DNA of 64,000 nucleotides, taken from Streptomyces sp. NBC_01498. Its GTDB lineage: Bacteria; Actinomycetota; Actinomycetes; Streptomycetales; Streptomycetaceae. Below the pieces are notes generated by a model. It ran no database searches. It had not been told where the DNA came from and saw nothing but the letters and a program-made list of their open reading frames with translations. Shown piece after piece: positions 28,423-40,392 of this stretch (positions are counted from its first letter, which is position 1; every line of letters starts with the position of its first letter). Where the stretch lies: contig NZ_CP109598.1 of assembly GCF_036327775.1 (NCBI RefSeq), positions 6,150,001-6,214,000 of the forward strand, given 5' to 3'. The translations under genes were made by a program, and so were the position numbers.

Positions 28423-28472
28423 TTGACAAAACATACGGTGGATTGCATAGTTATACCCATCAGCCTATGCAT
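28423..28472 (+). promoter_or_regulatory. argG promoter and double ARG box
   Basis: TTGACA (28423-28428), 17-bp spacer, CATAGT (28446-28451). The -10 lies within ATTGCATAGTTAT (28442-28454), and a second half CCTATGCAT follows at 28464-28472. This matches the ATTGCATA/CTATGCAT type of actinomycete ARG box. Confidence 0.7.
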
Positions 28473-28487
28473 CGTAAGGAGAAACCC

Positions 28488-31260
<2,773 letters not shown>

Positions 31261-31410
31261 CCGGCGTGTACGACGCCGGGCGCGTACGGAGAGACCGGGG
31301 CGAGCCCGACCGCGTACGTGCCCGGCCGCCGCCGGTTGAGGGAGAGCGCGGTGGCCACGCCGCCGATGCCGGCCCCGAGCCCGCTGCCGCGTCCGGCTCC
31401 GGGCGGGTAC

Positions 31411-31454
31411 GACGAAGCCGGACGGGCCGCGATCGCGGCCCGCCCGGCTTCGTC
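31411..31454. terminator. Bidirectional terminator between argH and icd
   Basis: A 20-bp stem with one A-C mismatch (31411-31430 with 31435-31454) and loop GATC lies between the converging argH and icd genes. Confidence 0.85.
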
Positions 31455-31472
31455 AGGTGCGTGTGGCCCGGC

Positions 31473-33692
31473 TCAGCCCAGCGTGGCGATCGCCTGGTTG
31501 AACGTCTTCGACGGACGCATCACGGCCTCGGCCTTCGCCGGGTCCGGCTGGTAGTAGCCGCCGATGTCGGCCGGCGCGCCCTGCACGGCCAGCAGTTCGT
31601 CCACGATCGTCCGCTCCTGCTCGCCCAGCGTCTTGGCGAGGTCCGCGAACGCGCCCGCGAGCTGCGTGTCGTCGGTCTGCTCCGCCAGCTCCCGCGCCCA
31701 GTACAGCGCCAGGTAGAAGTGGCTGCCCCGGTTGTCGATCCCGCCGACCTTGCGGCTGGGCGACTTGTTCTCGCTCAGGAACGAGCCGGTGGCACGGTCC
31801 AGCGTGTCGGCCAGCACCTGGGCGCGCGCGTTGCCGGTGGTGGTGGCCAGGTGCTCGAAGCTGACGGCCAGCGCGAGGAACTCGCCGAGGCTGTCCCAGC
31901 GCAGGTAGTTCTCCTTGACGAGCTGCTGCACGTGCTTGGGCGCGGAGCCGCCCGCGCCGGTCTCGAACAGCCCGCCGCCGTTGATCAGCGGCACGACCGA
32001 CAGCATCTTGGCGCTCGTGCCGAGCTCCAGGATCGGGAAGAGGTCCGTCAGGTAGTCACGCAGGACGTTGCCGGTGACCGAGATGGTGTCCTCGCCGCGC
32101 CGGATGCGCTCCAGCGAGTACGCGATGGCCTCGACGGGCTTCTTGATCTCGATCGTGAGGCCGTCCGTGTCGTGTTCGGGGAGGTACGCCTCGACCTTGG
32201 CGATCAGGTTGGCGTCGTGCGCCCGGCCCTCGTCCAGCCAGAACACGGCCGGGTCGCCGGTGGCACGGGCACGGCCGACGGCCAGCTTCACCCAGTCCCG
32301 GATCGGCACGTCCTTGGTCTGGCACATCCGGAACACGTCGCCGGCGCTGACCGCCTGCTCCAGTACGGCCTCGCCCGCCGCGTCCAGGACACGAACCGTG
32401 CCGGTGGCGGGGATCTCGAAGGTCTTGTCGTGGCTGCCGTACTCCTCGGCCGCCCGCGCCATCAGACCGACGTTGGACACCGAGCCCATGGTCGACGGGT
32501 CGTAGGCGCCGTGGGCGCGGCAGTCGTCGATGACGACCTGGTAGATGCCCGCGTAGCTGCTGTCGGGGATGACGGCGAGCGTGTCGGCCTCGGCGCCGTC
32601 CGGGCCCCACATGTGGCCGGAGGTGCGGATCATGGCGGGCATGGAGGCGTCGACGATGACGTCGCTCGGGACGTGCAGATTGGTGATGCCCTTGTCGGAG
32701 TCGACCATCGCGAGGGCCGGGCCCTCGGCCAGCTCGGCCGTGAAGGACTCCGCGATCCCGGTCCCCCCGGGCAGCGACTCCAGGCCCTTGAGGATGCCGC
32801 CGAGGCCGTCGTTGGGGCTCAGCCCGGCGGCGGCGAGCGCCTGGCCGTGCTCGGCGAAGGTCTTCGGGAAGAAGGCACGCACGGTGTGACCGAAGATGAT
32901 CGGGTCCGAGACCTTCATCATGGTCGCCTTGAGGTGCACCGAGAACAGCACGTCCTCGGCCTTGGCGCGGGCGATCTGCGCCGTGAGGAACTCGCGCAGC
33001 GCGGCCACCCGCATCGTGGACACGTCCACGACCTCACCGGCCTGTACGGGCACCGACTCGCGCAGGACCGTGGTGCTGCCGTCGTCGCCCGCCAGCTCGA
33101 TCCGCAGCGTGCCGTCCCCGGCGATCACGGTGGACTTCTCGGTGGAGCGGAAGTCGTCGCCGTCCATGTGCGCGACGTTCGTCTTCGACTCGGCCGTCCA
33201 GGCGCCCATCCGGTGCGGGTGCGCCTTGGCGTAGTTCTTCACCGAGGCGGGGGCGCGGCGGTCCGAGTTGCCCTCGCGCAGCACCGGGTTGACGGCGCTG
33301 CCCTTGACCTTGTCGTAACGCGCCCGTACGTCCCGGTCCTCGTCGGACTTCGGGTCGTCCGGGTAGTCGGGCAGCGCGTAACCCTGCTGCTGGAGCTCGG
33401 CGATCGCGGCCTTCAGCTGGGGGATCGACGCCGAGATGTTCGGCAGCTTGATGATGTTCGCCTCGGGCGTCTTGGCGAGGTCGCCGAGTTCCGCGAGCGC
33501 GTCGTCGATCCGCTGTCCCGCGTCGAGACGGTCGGCGAAACCGGCGATGATCCGTCCCGCCAGGGAGATGTCACGGCGCTCCACCGTGACCCCGGCCGTC
33601 GAGGCATACGCCTCGACCACAGGCAGGAACGAGTAGGTCGCCAAGGCCGGGGCCTCGTCGGTGTGCGTGTAAATGATGGTCGAGTCTGTCAC
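31473..33692 (-). CDS. icd: NADP-dependent isocitrate dehydrogenase, monomeric type
   Basis: A 739-residue monomeric IDH (about 740 is the family length) of the TCA cycle, converting isocitrate to 2-oxoglutarate with NADPH. Recognisable: [53 protein letters not shown], and [18 protein letters not shown] near the C-terminus. GTG at 33692 precedes [14 protein letters not shown], the usual N-terminus. Stands alone; divergent from a TetR gene. Confidence 0.97.
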   Translation of the reverse strand: MTDSTIIYTHTDEAPALATYSFLPVVEAYASTAGVTVERRDISLAGRIIAGFADRLDAGQRIDDALAELGDLAKTPEANIIKLPNISASIPQLKAAIAELQQQGYALPDYPDDPKSDEDRDVRARYDKVKGSAVNPVLREGNSDRRAPASVKNYAKAHPHRMGAWTAESKTNVAHMDGDDFRSTEKSTVIAGDGTLRIELAGDDGSTTVLRESVPVQAGEVVDVSTMRVAALREFLTAQIARAKAEDVLFSVHLKATMMKVSDPIIFGHTVRAFFPKTFAEHGQALAAAGLSPNDGLGGILKGLESLPGGTGIAESFTAELAEGPALAMVDSDKGITNLHVPSDVIVDASMPAMIRTSGHMWGPDGAEADTLAVIPDSSYAGIYQVVIDDCRAHGAYDPSTMGSVSNVGLMARAAEEYGSHDKTFEIPATGTVRVLDAAGEAVLEQAVSAGDVFRMCQTKDVPIRDWVKLAVGRARATGDPAVFWLDEGRAHDANLIAKVEAYLPEHDTDGLTIEIKKPVEAIAYSLERIRRGEDTISVTGNVLRDYLTDLFPILELGTSAKMLSVVPLINGGGLFETGAGGSAPKHVQQLVKENYLRWDSLGEFLALAVSFEHLATTTGNARAQVLADTLDRATGSFLSENKSPSRKVGGIDNRGSHFYLALYWARELAEQTDDTQLAGAFADLAKTLGEQERTIVDELLAVQGAPADIGGYYQPDPAKAEAVMRPSKTFNQAIATLG

Positions 33693-33811
33693 CGGGTGCT
33701 CCGCTCCACGTCTGCAACATTGCTCGACATCAAGATATCCCGTGACCGGGTCCTGTTCGACAGTGCCCCGTGAGGGTTCGGTAATCGCCCGTGTCGAACA
33801 CCACATGGTCT

Positions 33812-33835
33812 GAATGAGACATGAGTGTCTCATTC
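33812..33835. promoter_or_regulatory. TetR operator palindrome
   Basis: GAATGAGACA and TGTCTCATTC form a perfect 10-bp inverted repeat with a 4-bp centre (33822-33825). It overlaps the -35 region of the leaderless promoter whose -10 is TATCGT (33840-33845), so binding of the downstream TetR would block its own transcription. Confidence 0.75.
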
Positions 33836-33839
33836 GGTC

Positions 33840-33845
33840 TATCGT
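33840..33845 (+). promoter_or_regulatory. -10 of a leaderless tetR promoter
   Basis: TATCGT, then 6 nt to ATG 33852. A GAGACA at 33816-33821 inside the operator can act as -35 with an 18-bp spacer. Confidence 0.5.
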
Positions 33846-33851
33846 CGTCTC

Positions 33852-34397
33852 ATGACAGTCGACCGTGACCAGGTGCTCCGTACGGCAGCCGCCCTCCTCA
33901 CCCGCAAGGCCACCGCCACCATGGACGAGGTCGCGCGGGCCTCCGGCATCGGCCGGGCCACCCTGCACCGGCACTTCGCCGGGCGGGACGCCCTGGTCAG
34001 GGCGCTGGAGGAGAAGGGCATCCAGGAGTTCGAGACGGCGCTGGACACCGCGCGGACGGACGAGGGACCGGCGGGCGACGCGCTGCGCAGGCTCGTCGCC
34101 GGGGTCGAGCCCGCCGCCGGGCTGCTGGCCTTCCTCGTCACCGAGAACCAGCTCTTCGAGGGCGAGGTGAACGAGGGCTGGGACCGGCTCGACGCCCGCG
34201 TCTCCGCGCTTTTCCGGCGCGGACAGGAGCGGGGGGAGTTCCGGATCGATCTGCCGCCCGCCTGGCTCACGGAGGCGTTCTACGGACTGGTCGGCGCCTG
34301 CGCCTGGGCCGTCCAGGACGGCCGGGTCGCGGGCCGGGACTTCACCCACATGGTCGCCGAGCTGCTGCTCGGCGGGGCACGACGGAGCGACACGTGA
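33852..34397 (+). CDS. TetR-family transcriptional regulator
   Basis: A 181-residue regulator. The N-terminal helix-turn-helix is residues about 5-50 ([40 protein letters not shown]). The C-terminal ligand domain is divergent. The DHA2 exporter overlaps its stop by 4 bp (GTGA). The palindromic operator upstream implies autorepression of this regulator/exporter operon, relieved by an exported compound. Start ATG at 33852 is 6 nt after a -10. Confidence 0.93.
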   Translation: MTVDRDQVLRTAAALLTRKATATMDEVARASGIGRATLHRHFAGRDALVRALEEKGIQEFETALDTARTDEGPAGDALRRLVAGVEPAAGLLAFLVTENQLFEGEVNEGWDRLDARVSALFRRGQERGEFRIDLPPAWLTEAFYGLVGACAWAVQDGRVAGRDFTHMVAELLLGGARRSDT

Positions 34398-36175
34398 CAA
34401 ACGGTTCCCTTCTCCCGGCACAGACAGCGCAGGCACTACAGGGAGCACGGGCAGCACAGGCAGCCGAGACAGCACAGGCACTTCAGGCACCACAGGCACC
34501 ACAGGCACCACAGGCAGTGGAGACGGCGCGGGCAGCGAAGATGGCATCGAAGACAGGGCTGACGACACGGGCGGCACGGGCGGCGGAGGCAGCACGCGGG
34601 CACGGCCCCGGCCGCCCCGGCCGCTGGCTCGCGCTGTCCGTCCTCGTCCTGGCCGTGCTGCTGGTGGCGGTCGACGCCACGGTGCTCGGCCTCGCCACCC
34701 CGTTCCTCAGCGAGGACCTCCGGCCGTCCGGTACGCAGTTGCTCTGGATCGGTGACATCTACTCGTTCGTCATCGCCGGCCTGCTCGTCTCCATGGGCGC
34801 TCTCGGCGACCGGATCGGCCGCAAGCGACTGCTCCTGATCGGCGCCGTCGCCTTCGGCGCGGTCTCCGTGCTCAACGCCTACGCGACCAGCCCCGGGATG
34901 ATGATCGTCGCGCGGGCCCTGCTCGGTGTCGCCGGGGCGACCCTGATGCCCGCCACGCTCGCCCTGATCCGCACCCTCTTCCACGACCCGAAGGAGCGCA
35001 GCCTCGCCATCGGCGTCTGGGGCGCCGCCGCGTCGGCGGGCGCGGCCGTGGGCCCCGTCGTCGGCGGATTCCTGCTGGAGCACTTCTGGTGGGGTTCGGT
35101 CTTCCTGATCAACCTGCCCGTCATGGCGGTCCTCGTCGTCGTCGGCGCCCGGCTGCTGCCGGAGTCGAAGAACCCGGCGCCCGGCCCCTGGGACCTGCCG
35201 GGCGTCCTGCTGTCCCTCGTCGGGATCGTCGGTGTCGTGTACGCCGTCAAGGAGGCCGCCGCGCACGGGCCGGGCTGGGACGTCGCCGCCGCTGCCGTCG
35301 CCGGTGTCACCGCGCTCGTACGGTTCGTCCGCAGACAGCTCCGCATCCGTCACCCGCTGCTGGACATGCGGCTGTTCGCGCATCGCGGCTTCTCCGGGGC
35401 GGTCCTGGCCGACCTGCTGACGATCCTGGGCCTGTCCGGGCTGGTGTTCTTCCTGTCGCAGTATCTGCAACTCGTCCAGGGGCGCGGCCCGCTGGAGGCC
35501 GGGCTGGCCGAACTGCCCGCCGCCGTGGGCGCCGTGGTGGCGGGTCTGCTCGCGGGCCGGGCCGCGCGGCGGTTCTCCGTACGGCTGGTGGTGGCCGGCG
35601 GCCTCGCCGCCGTCGGCCTGGCGACCGGCTGCCTCGTCGTCCTGAGCCAGCACACCGGCTACCCGCTGCTGGGCGCCGTGCTGCTGGTCGTCGGCGCGGG
35701 CGGCGGATTCTCCTTCACGGTGACGGCGGACGTGATCCTCACCGCCGTCCCCGGGGACCAGGCGGGCGCGGCCTCGGCGGTGTCGGAGACCGCGTACGAG
35801 CTCGGCGCCGCCCTCGGTATCGCCGTCCTCGGCTCGATCGTCACGGGTGTCTACCGGGGGTTCCCGGCCCCGGCGGGTGTCCCGGACGGCGCGACGGCCG
35901 CCGCGCACGAGTCACTGGGCGGCGCGGTACGGGTGGCCGACGGCCTGCCCGCCCATCAGGGGGCGGAACTGGTCGCCGCCGCGCAGGAGGCGTTCGTCCA
36001 CGGCCTGCGCATCGCGGCCGGGGCGGGCGCGGTGGTACTGCTGGCGACCTCGGTGGTGGCCTGGTTCCTGCTGCGCGGTCAGCGGCTGGGCGACAGCCCG
36101 GCGGAGAGCGCCGCCGACAGCCCGGCGGGTGAGGTGGCCGACGGCGCCCGGGAGCCGGAGCGCGCCGCGCGCTGA
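34394..36175 (+). CDS. DHA2-family MFS multidrug exporter with repetitive N-terminus
   Basis: A 593-residue, 14-helix proton-driven exporter. Signature segments: [20 protein letters not shown] (TM1), [19 protein letters not shown] (motif A) and [20 protein letters not shown] (motif C). The first 75 residues before TM1 are a low-complexity Ala/Gln/Arg stretch encoded by GCA/CAG-rich repeats (about 34425-34530), with codon use unlike the rest of the gene. GTG at 34394 overlaps the tetR stop. An internal ATG near 34541 could also serve as start; the overlap favours 34394. Controlled by the TetR upstream. Confidence 0.9.
   Translation: MTNGSLLPAQTAQALQGARAAQAAETAQALQAPQAPQAPQAVETARAAKMASKTGLTTRAARAAEAARGHGPGRPGRWLALSVLVLAVLLVAVDATVLGLATPFLSEDLRPSGTQLLWIGDIYSFVIAGLLVSMGALGDRIGRKRLLLIGAVAFGAVSVLNAYATSPGMMIVARALLGVAGATLMPATLALIRTLFHDPKERSLAIGVWGAAASAGAAVGPVVGGFLLEHFWWGSVFLINLPVMAVLVVVGARLLPESKNPAPGPWDLPGVLLSLVGIVGVVYAVKEAAAHGPGWDVAAAAVAGVTALVRFVRRQLRIRHPLLDMRLFAHRGFSGAVLADLLTILGLSGLVFFLSQYLQLVQGRGPLEAGLAELPAAVGAVVAGLLAGRAARRFSVRLVVAGGLAAVGLATGCLVVLSQHTGYPLLGAVLLVVGAGGGFSFTVTADVILTAVPGDQAGAASAVSETAYELGAALGIAVLGSIVTGVYRGFPAPAGVPDGATAAAHESLGGAVRVADGLPAHQGAELVAAAQEAFVHGLRIAAGAGAVVLLATSVVAWFLLRGQRLGDSPAESAADSPAGEVADGAREPERAAR
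34425..34530. repeat. CAG/GCA-rich low-complexity repeat
   Basis: Imperfect GCACAGGCA units lead into a 9-bp tandem repeat GCACCACAG (three copies, about 34487-34514). It stays in frame and encodes the [11 protein letters not shown] stretch of the exporter N-terminus. Confidence 0.8.
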
Positions 36176-36232
36176 GGCACCGGGGACGGCGGCAGGGCCG
36201 AATGGCGGTATGCGGCGGTACGGCGGCCGGGC

Positions 36233-36907
36233 TCAGGCCGCCTTCGCCTTGGTGGCGTACATGTCCACGTACTCCTGCCCGCCGAGCCGCATGACCTCGG
36301 TCATCACGGAGTCGGTCACCGCCCGCAGCACATAGCGGTCGCGGTCCATGCCGTCGTACCGCGAGAACTCCATGGGCGCGCCGAAGCGGACCGTCACCCG
36401 GCTCGGCCGGGGCATGCCCGACCCGTTCGGCTGGATCTTGTCCGTGCCGATCATCGCGAACGGGACGACGGGCGCGCCGGTCATCAGGGTGAGGCGCGCG
36501 ATGCCCGTACGGCCCCGGTACAGCCGCCCGTCGGGCGAGCGCGTGCCCTCCGGGTAGATGCCGAACATGTGCCCGTCCTCCAGCACCCGACGGCCCGTCA
36601 TCAGCGCCGCGACACCGCCGCGTCCGCCGTCCCGGTCGACCGGGATCATGCCGCAGCTGGTGAAGAACCAGGCCATCAGCCGGCCCTTCAGGCCCTTGCC
36701 CGTGACGTACTCGTCCTTGCCGATGAAGAAGACCGGGCGGCTGCCGCAGACCAGCGGCAGGATCATCGAGTCGATGAAGGTCAGGTGATTGCCGGCCAGG
36801 ATCACCGGGCCCGTCCCGGGGATGTGCTCGGCGCCCTCCACCCGTGGCCGGAACATCAGGCGCAAGATCGGTCCGAGCACTGCCTTGACGAGCGCCAAGC
36901 GGGACAA
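36233..36907 (-). CDS. plsC: 1-acyl-sn-glycerol-3-phosphate acyltransferase
   Basis: A 224-residue PlsC-family acyltransferase of phospholipid synthesis. The HX4D catalytic motif is NHLTFIDS, and PEGTRSPDG is the phosphate-binding motif; VVPFAMIGTDKIQPNG follows. Start is TTG at 36907, chosen because GGAGG lies 6 nt upstream on the minus strand and the encoded SRLALVKAVLGPILRLMFRP matches the usual N-terminus; longer ATG/GTG starts lack a ribosome binding site. One of several paralogues usual in Streptomyces. Confidence 0.9.
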   Translation of the reverse strand: MSRLALVKAVLGPILRLMFRPRVEGAEHIPGTGPVILAGNHLTFIDSMILPLVCGSRPVFFIGKDEYVTGKGLKGRLMAWFFTSCGMIPVDRDGGRGGVAALMTGRRVLEDGHMFGIYPEGTRSPDGRLYRGRTGIARLTLMTGAPVVPFAMIGTDKIQPNGSGMPRPSRVTVRFGAPMEFSRYDGMDRDRYVLRAVTDSVMTEVMRLGGQEYVDMYATKAKAA

Positions 36908-37001
36908 CGGGGTCCTCCGGTGATGGGGAGCGGTGAGAGCGGTCCGGCGAACTCTCTGCAGGTGAGGACGATACTCGCGGGTCGGCCCCCCGCGCACATC
37001 G

Positions 37002-37034
37002 GTTCACCGAACGGATACACGGTGTTGACACGAG
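37002..37034 (+). promoter_or_regulatory. Possible PHO box of glpQ1
   Basis: Three 11-nt units beginning GTTCACC (37002), GGATACA (37013) and GTTGACA (37024). The first matches the PhoP direct-repeat consensus GTTCACC; the third matches five of seven positions and the second only weakly. glpQ1 is known from S. coelicolor as a PhoP-controlled gene. Confidence 0.5.
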
Positions 37035-37145
37035 TTTCCGGTGTGTTCGCGCCAGGTCTGCCCCCCGTACGGGACCGGCTGTCTACGATCAAGCCGCGTT
37101 TGACAGGTGCGGGACAGCACATGGACATCACATCAAGGAGCGTTC

Positions 37146-38306
37146 ATGACACAGGGTGCGCGAAACATTCCGGGGCGCCGGACCGTGCTGGGAGCGGCGG
37201 TGCTCGGCTCGGCCGCACTCGGTCTCCCGGCGGCCACGGCCGCTACGGCGCACGCCGACGGGCGCGACGGCCGCCACCGTCCGCCGCACAAGGGCCTGCC
37301 GGTCCCGACGATCATCGGTCACCGGGGTGCCAGCGGCTACCGCCCCGAGCACACCCTCGGCTCGTACCAGCACGCGCTCGACCTCGGCGCGCACATCATC
37401 GAGCAGGACCTCGTGCCCACCAAGGACGGGCACCTCGTCTGCCGGCACGAGAACGACATCACCGGGACCACGGACGTCGCCGACCACCCCGAGTTCGCGA
37501 GCCGCCGCACGACCAAGAGCGTCGACGGGGTCAGCCTGACCGGCTGGTTCACCGAGGACTTCACGCTGGCCGAGCTCAAGACGCTGCGCGCCAAGGAGCG
37601 CATCCCCACGCAGCGCCGCAACAGCACGCTCTACAACGGCCGTTGGGAGATCCCCACCTTCGAGGAGGTGCTGCGCTGGGCCGACGAGCAGGGCCGGCGC
37701 CGGGGCGGGCCCGTGTGGCTGTACGTCGAGACGAAGCACCCCACCTACTTCCGGGGCCTCGGCCTCGGCCTGGAGGAGCGGCTGGCGAAGCTGCTGCGCC
37801 GCTACGGCAAGGACCGCCACGACGCGCCGGTCTTCCTCCAGTCCTTCGAGCCCACCAGCATGCAGCGCATGGCGAAGCTCGTTTCGACCCCGCGTGTGGT
37901 GCTGTTCGACGCGGCCGACACCCAGCCGTGGGACTTCAAGCAGTCGGGCGACCCGCGCTTCGTCCGGGACCTCGTCACGCCGCAGGGCCTGAAGTGGATC
38001 GCCTCGTTCGCGCAGGGCATCGGCCCCTGGGTGGACCTGATCATCCCCAGGGACGCGACCGGCAAGCTCGGCAGGCCGACCACGCTGGTGCGTGACGCGC
38101 ACGCCAAGGGCCTGATCCTGCACCCGTACACGATGCGCAACGAGAACAGCTTCCTGCCGGCCGACTTCCGGGTCGGGACCGACCCCAACGCGTACGGCGA
38201 CGCCTTCGGGGCCTTCAAGGTCTACTTCGAGCAGGGCATCGACGGCATCTTCACCGACAACCCGGACACGGGCCTGCTGGCCGCCGCGGACTTCAACAAG
38301 AACTGA
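37146..38306 (+). CDS. glpQ1: Secreted glycerophosphodiester phosphodiesterase
   Basis: A 386-residue exported GDPD that releases glycerol-3-phosphate from glycerophosphodiesters. Twin-arginine signal NIPGRRTVLGAAVLGSAALG, with cleavage near AHADG. Catalytic motif IIGHRGASGYRPEHTLGSYQ; metal ligands in EQDLVPTKDGHLVCRHE. ATG at 37146 with AAGGAG upstream. A PHO-box-like sequence and a -10 (TACGAT, 37084-37089) precede it. Position relative to the arg genes agrees with glpQ1 of S. coelicolor as I recall it. Two perfect hairpins follow. Confidence 0.93.
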   Translation: MTQGARNIPGRRTVLGAAVLGSAALGLPAATAATAHADGRDGRHRPPHKGLPVPTIIGHRGASGYRPEHTLGSYQHALDLGAHIIEQDLVPTKDGHLVCRHENDITGTTDVADHPEFASRRTTKSVDGVSLTGWFTEDFTLAELKTLRAKERIPTQRRNSTLYNGRWEIPTFEEVLRWADEQGRRRGGPVWLYVETKHPTYFRGLGLGLEERLAKLLRRYGKDRHDAPVFLQSFEPTSMQRMAKLVSTPRVVLFDAADTQPWDFKQSGDPRFVRDLVTPQGLKWIASFAQGIGPWVDLIIPRDATGKLGRPTTLVRDAHAKGLILHPYTMRNENSFLPADFRVGTDPNAYGDAFGAFKVYFEQGIDGIFTDNPDTGLLAAADFNKN

Positions 38307-38336
38307 CGTCGCCCGCGTCCGGCAGCACCGGACCGG

Positions 38337-38365
38337 CCGCCGGCGCGGACGTGCCGCGCCGGCGG
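38337..38365 (+). terminator. First of two hairpins after glpQ1
   Basis: Perfect 12-bp inverted repeat CCGCCGGCGCGG / CCGCGCCGGCGG with a 5-nt loop. Confidence 0.75.
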
Positions 38366-38371
38366 ACACGT

Positions 38372-38399
38372 GCCCCGGCCGGGACCTCCCGGCCGGGGC
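38372..38399 (+). terminator. Second hairpin after glpQ1
   Basis: Perfect 13-bp inverted repeat GCCCCGGCCGGGA / TCCCGGCCGGGGC with only 2 nt between the arms, 6 nt after the first hairpin. Confidence 0.75.
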
Positions 38400-38729
38400 G
38401 CAACCGTTCCTCGTGGGGCCCGAGTTGGGGACGGGACGGCGCCGTACTGGGCACGGAGCGGCGGAACGTACACCGGAATCCGTGCCACCGCCGACCGGAG
38501 GCCGACGGGGAGCCACGGGGGAGCCGGCTGGGAAGTCGCCGCAGGATTTCCCCGCCCGCCGGGGAAACGCAGGAGAGTCGGCTATCTCACAGGTGAAATT
38601 GCGGTCCCGCCATTCCGGATGCCTGCGATGCCCGCGCAGAATGCTCACCACAGAGGTTGCGGCTCCTGAACTCCGGGGAAAGGAGCGGTAGACAACCGGC
38701 GGCGGCAGGTGAGCGGGAGGCATGCACGT
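38400..38729. other. Long leader/intergenic region before a GNAT gene
   Basis: No gene seen. It holds a perfect 8-bp hairpin TTTCCCCG / CGGGGAAA (38547-38567) flanked by direct repeats GCAGGA (38541-38546 and 38569-38574). GGGAGG at 38715-38720 is the ribosome binding site of the next gene. It does not match a riboswitch class I could recognise. Confidence 0.5.
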
Positions 38730-39233
38730 ATGGGCATGAGTGTGACCATCTCAGCGGCGGGTGCGGAGGACGCGGAACACATCCTCAAGCTCCAGTACCT
38801 GTGTTACCAGAGCGAGGCCGAGCTCTACGGCGACTACGGCATCGAGCCGTTGACGCAGACCCTGGACGACCTCAAGGCGGAGATAGCCCGCGGTCACGCG
38901 CTGGTGGCCCGGCTCGGCGGTGAAGTCGTCGCGTCCGTAAGGGGCGTGGTCGACGCCGAGGGCACCGCCCGCATCGACAAGCTCATCGTCCACCCCCGGA
39001 TGCGCCACCACGGTCTCGGCGGGCGGCTGCTCGACGCGATCGAGGGCAGCTTCGCCGGTGACACGTCGGCCAGGCGCTTCCAGCTCTTCGCCGGTCACCG
39101 CAGCGAGGGCAATCTGCGGCTCTACCGCAGCAAGGGATACGCGCCGGTGGCCAGCGAGTCGGCCGGTCGCGGCCTCACGCTCGTGACGCTGGAGAAGGAA
39201 GCGGCCGGCGCGGCCTTCGTCGCCAGCGCCTGA
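38730..39233 (+). CDS. GNAT-family N-acetyltransferase
   Basis: A 167-residue acetyltransferase. Motif A is IDKLIVHPRMRHHGLGGRLL, followed by FQLFAGHRSEGNLRLYRSKG and the C-terminal beta strand. Start ATG 38730 is 9 nt from GGGAGG; ATG 38736 is an alternative. Preceded by a 330-nt untranslated region with a hairpin. Substrate unknown. Confidence 0.87.
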   Translation: MGMSVTISAAGAEDAEHILKLQYLCYQSEAELYGDYGIEPLTQTLDDLKAEIARGHALVARLGGEVVASVRGVVDAEGTARIDKLIVHPRMRHHGLGGRLLDAIEGSFAGDTSARRFQLFAGHRSEGNLRLYRSKGYAPVASESAGRGLTLVTLEKEAAGAAFVASA

Positions 39234-39310
39234 CGGCGGGCGTCACGCGCGACCGCCCCGGCGCCGACGCGTGACGCCCCACCCACCGCCGACAGCCAGG
39301 AGCCTCCGGG

Positions 39311-39829
39311 TCACGCCCGGCGGGACCCGCGCAGCCAGAGCATCCCCGTGAGCGGCAGCAGCACGGGAATGAAGAGGTACCCCCAGCCGAACCCGGACCA
39401 GACCGTCGCGTCCGGGAAGGCGGAGGCGTCCACGAGCGTCCAGGTCCCCACGGTGAGGACCCCGACGAGTTCCCCGGCGCAGCACACCAGTGCCGCCCTG
39501 CGGGCCCTCTCACCGCCCCGTACGAGCGTGTAGGTGATGAACACGTACACGACGGCGGCGACGCCCGACAGCGTGTACGCCAGGGGTGCCCGGTCGAACT
39601 TGGTGGAGATCTCGAAGGCGGTCCGCGACACCGCGCCGACCGACATCACGCCGTACAGCCACACGAGCAGCAGGCCCGGCCCCTGGATCAGCCGGGTCCG
39701 GCCCGCCGGGCGCGCCCCGGCGGCCGGCGCGACGTCCGCCCCGGAGCCCGCCCCGGCGCCCGTTCCCACTTCGGCGCCCGCGCCCGTTCCCGCCCCGGCG
39801 CCCGTTCCCGCTCCTGTTCCGGTGGTCAC
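39311..39829 (-). CDS. Membrane protein with Gly/Ala/Thr repeat N-terminus
   Basis: A 172-residue protein. Residues 1-40 are a Gly/Ala/Thr low-complexity segment (TTGTGAGTGAGAGTGAGAEV) encoded by a short repeat at 39731-39829. Then come four hydrophobic segments (LLLVWLYGVMSVGAV, YTLSGVAAVVYVFITYTLV, ALVCCAGELVGVLTVGTWTL and FGWGYLFIPVLLPLTGMLWL). Function not recognised; related Streptomyces proteins are annotated as integral membrane proteins. GTG start 2 nt after the stop of the upstream gene, so coupled to it. Confidence 0.8.
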   Translation of the reverse strand: MTTGTGAGTGAGAGTGAGAEVGTGAGAGSGADVAPAAGARPAGRTRLIQGPGLLLVWLYGVMSVGAVSRTAFEISTKFDRAPLAYTLSGVAAVVYVFITYTLVRGGERARRAALVCCAGELVGVLTVGTWTLVDASAFPDATVWSGFGWGYLFIPVLLPLTGMLWLRGSRRA

Positions 39830-39831
39830 CG

Positions 39832-40191
39832 TCAGCCTCCCCAGATGTCGTACAGCCGCACTTCGAGCACGGCGAGGACCACGGCGCCGGCGGCGACCGT
39901 GGCCGAGCCCCAGCGGGTCCGTTCGGCCAGCGACAGGAAACCGGCCGCCGGAACCGACGCGAACGCGCCGATCAGATACGCCACGAAGATCACCGAGCCC
40001 TGGGCCGGGTCCTCGCCGCGTGCCAACTGGACAATGCCGACGATCAGTTGGACGAACGCCAGCAGTGTGACCACGGCCATGCCGATGAAGTGCCGGTCCT
40101 TGGTCGGCTGATCCCGCGACGCGGCGATCCCGCACCAGGCGGCGAGGACGAGGGCGGCCACGGAGACCGCGACCGTCAGGGCGACAAGCAT
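39832..40191 (-). CDS. Small integral membrane protein
   Basis: A 119-residue protein with about four transmembrane helices (MLVALTVAVSVAALVLAAWC, HFIGMAVVTLLAFVQLIVGI, VIFVAYLIGAFASVPAAGFL, ATVAAGAVVLAVLEVRLYDI). Function not recognised. Overlapping-type spacing (2 nt) to the next membrane gene suggests that the two form a complex or pathway. Confidence 0.8.
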   Translation of the reverse strand: MLVALTVAVSVAALVLAAWCGIAASRDQPTKDRHFIGMAVVTLLAFVQLIVGIVQLARGEDPAQGSVIFVAYLIGAFASVPAAGFLSLAERTRWGSATVAAGAVVLAVLEVRLYDIWGG

Positions 40192-40392
40192 GACGACGAG
40201 AGTATTACGGGCCGAAACGCCCGGTGCGATCGCCCCGGCCGGGGCCGGACCACCCACCGCCGGTCCGCCCGCGCGACTCCCCGGCAATTCCCGCGTCAAT
40301 CCGGTACGAGCCCCCCACACCCCGCCCGTGTGCGGGGCCCACCCGATACTGCATGCTGTGCGTTTACGACGGACTGAGGCATGGAGCTGCGC

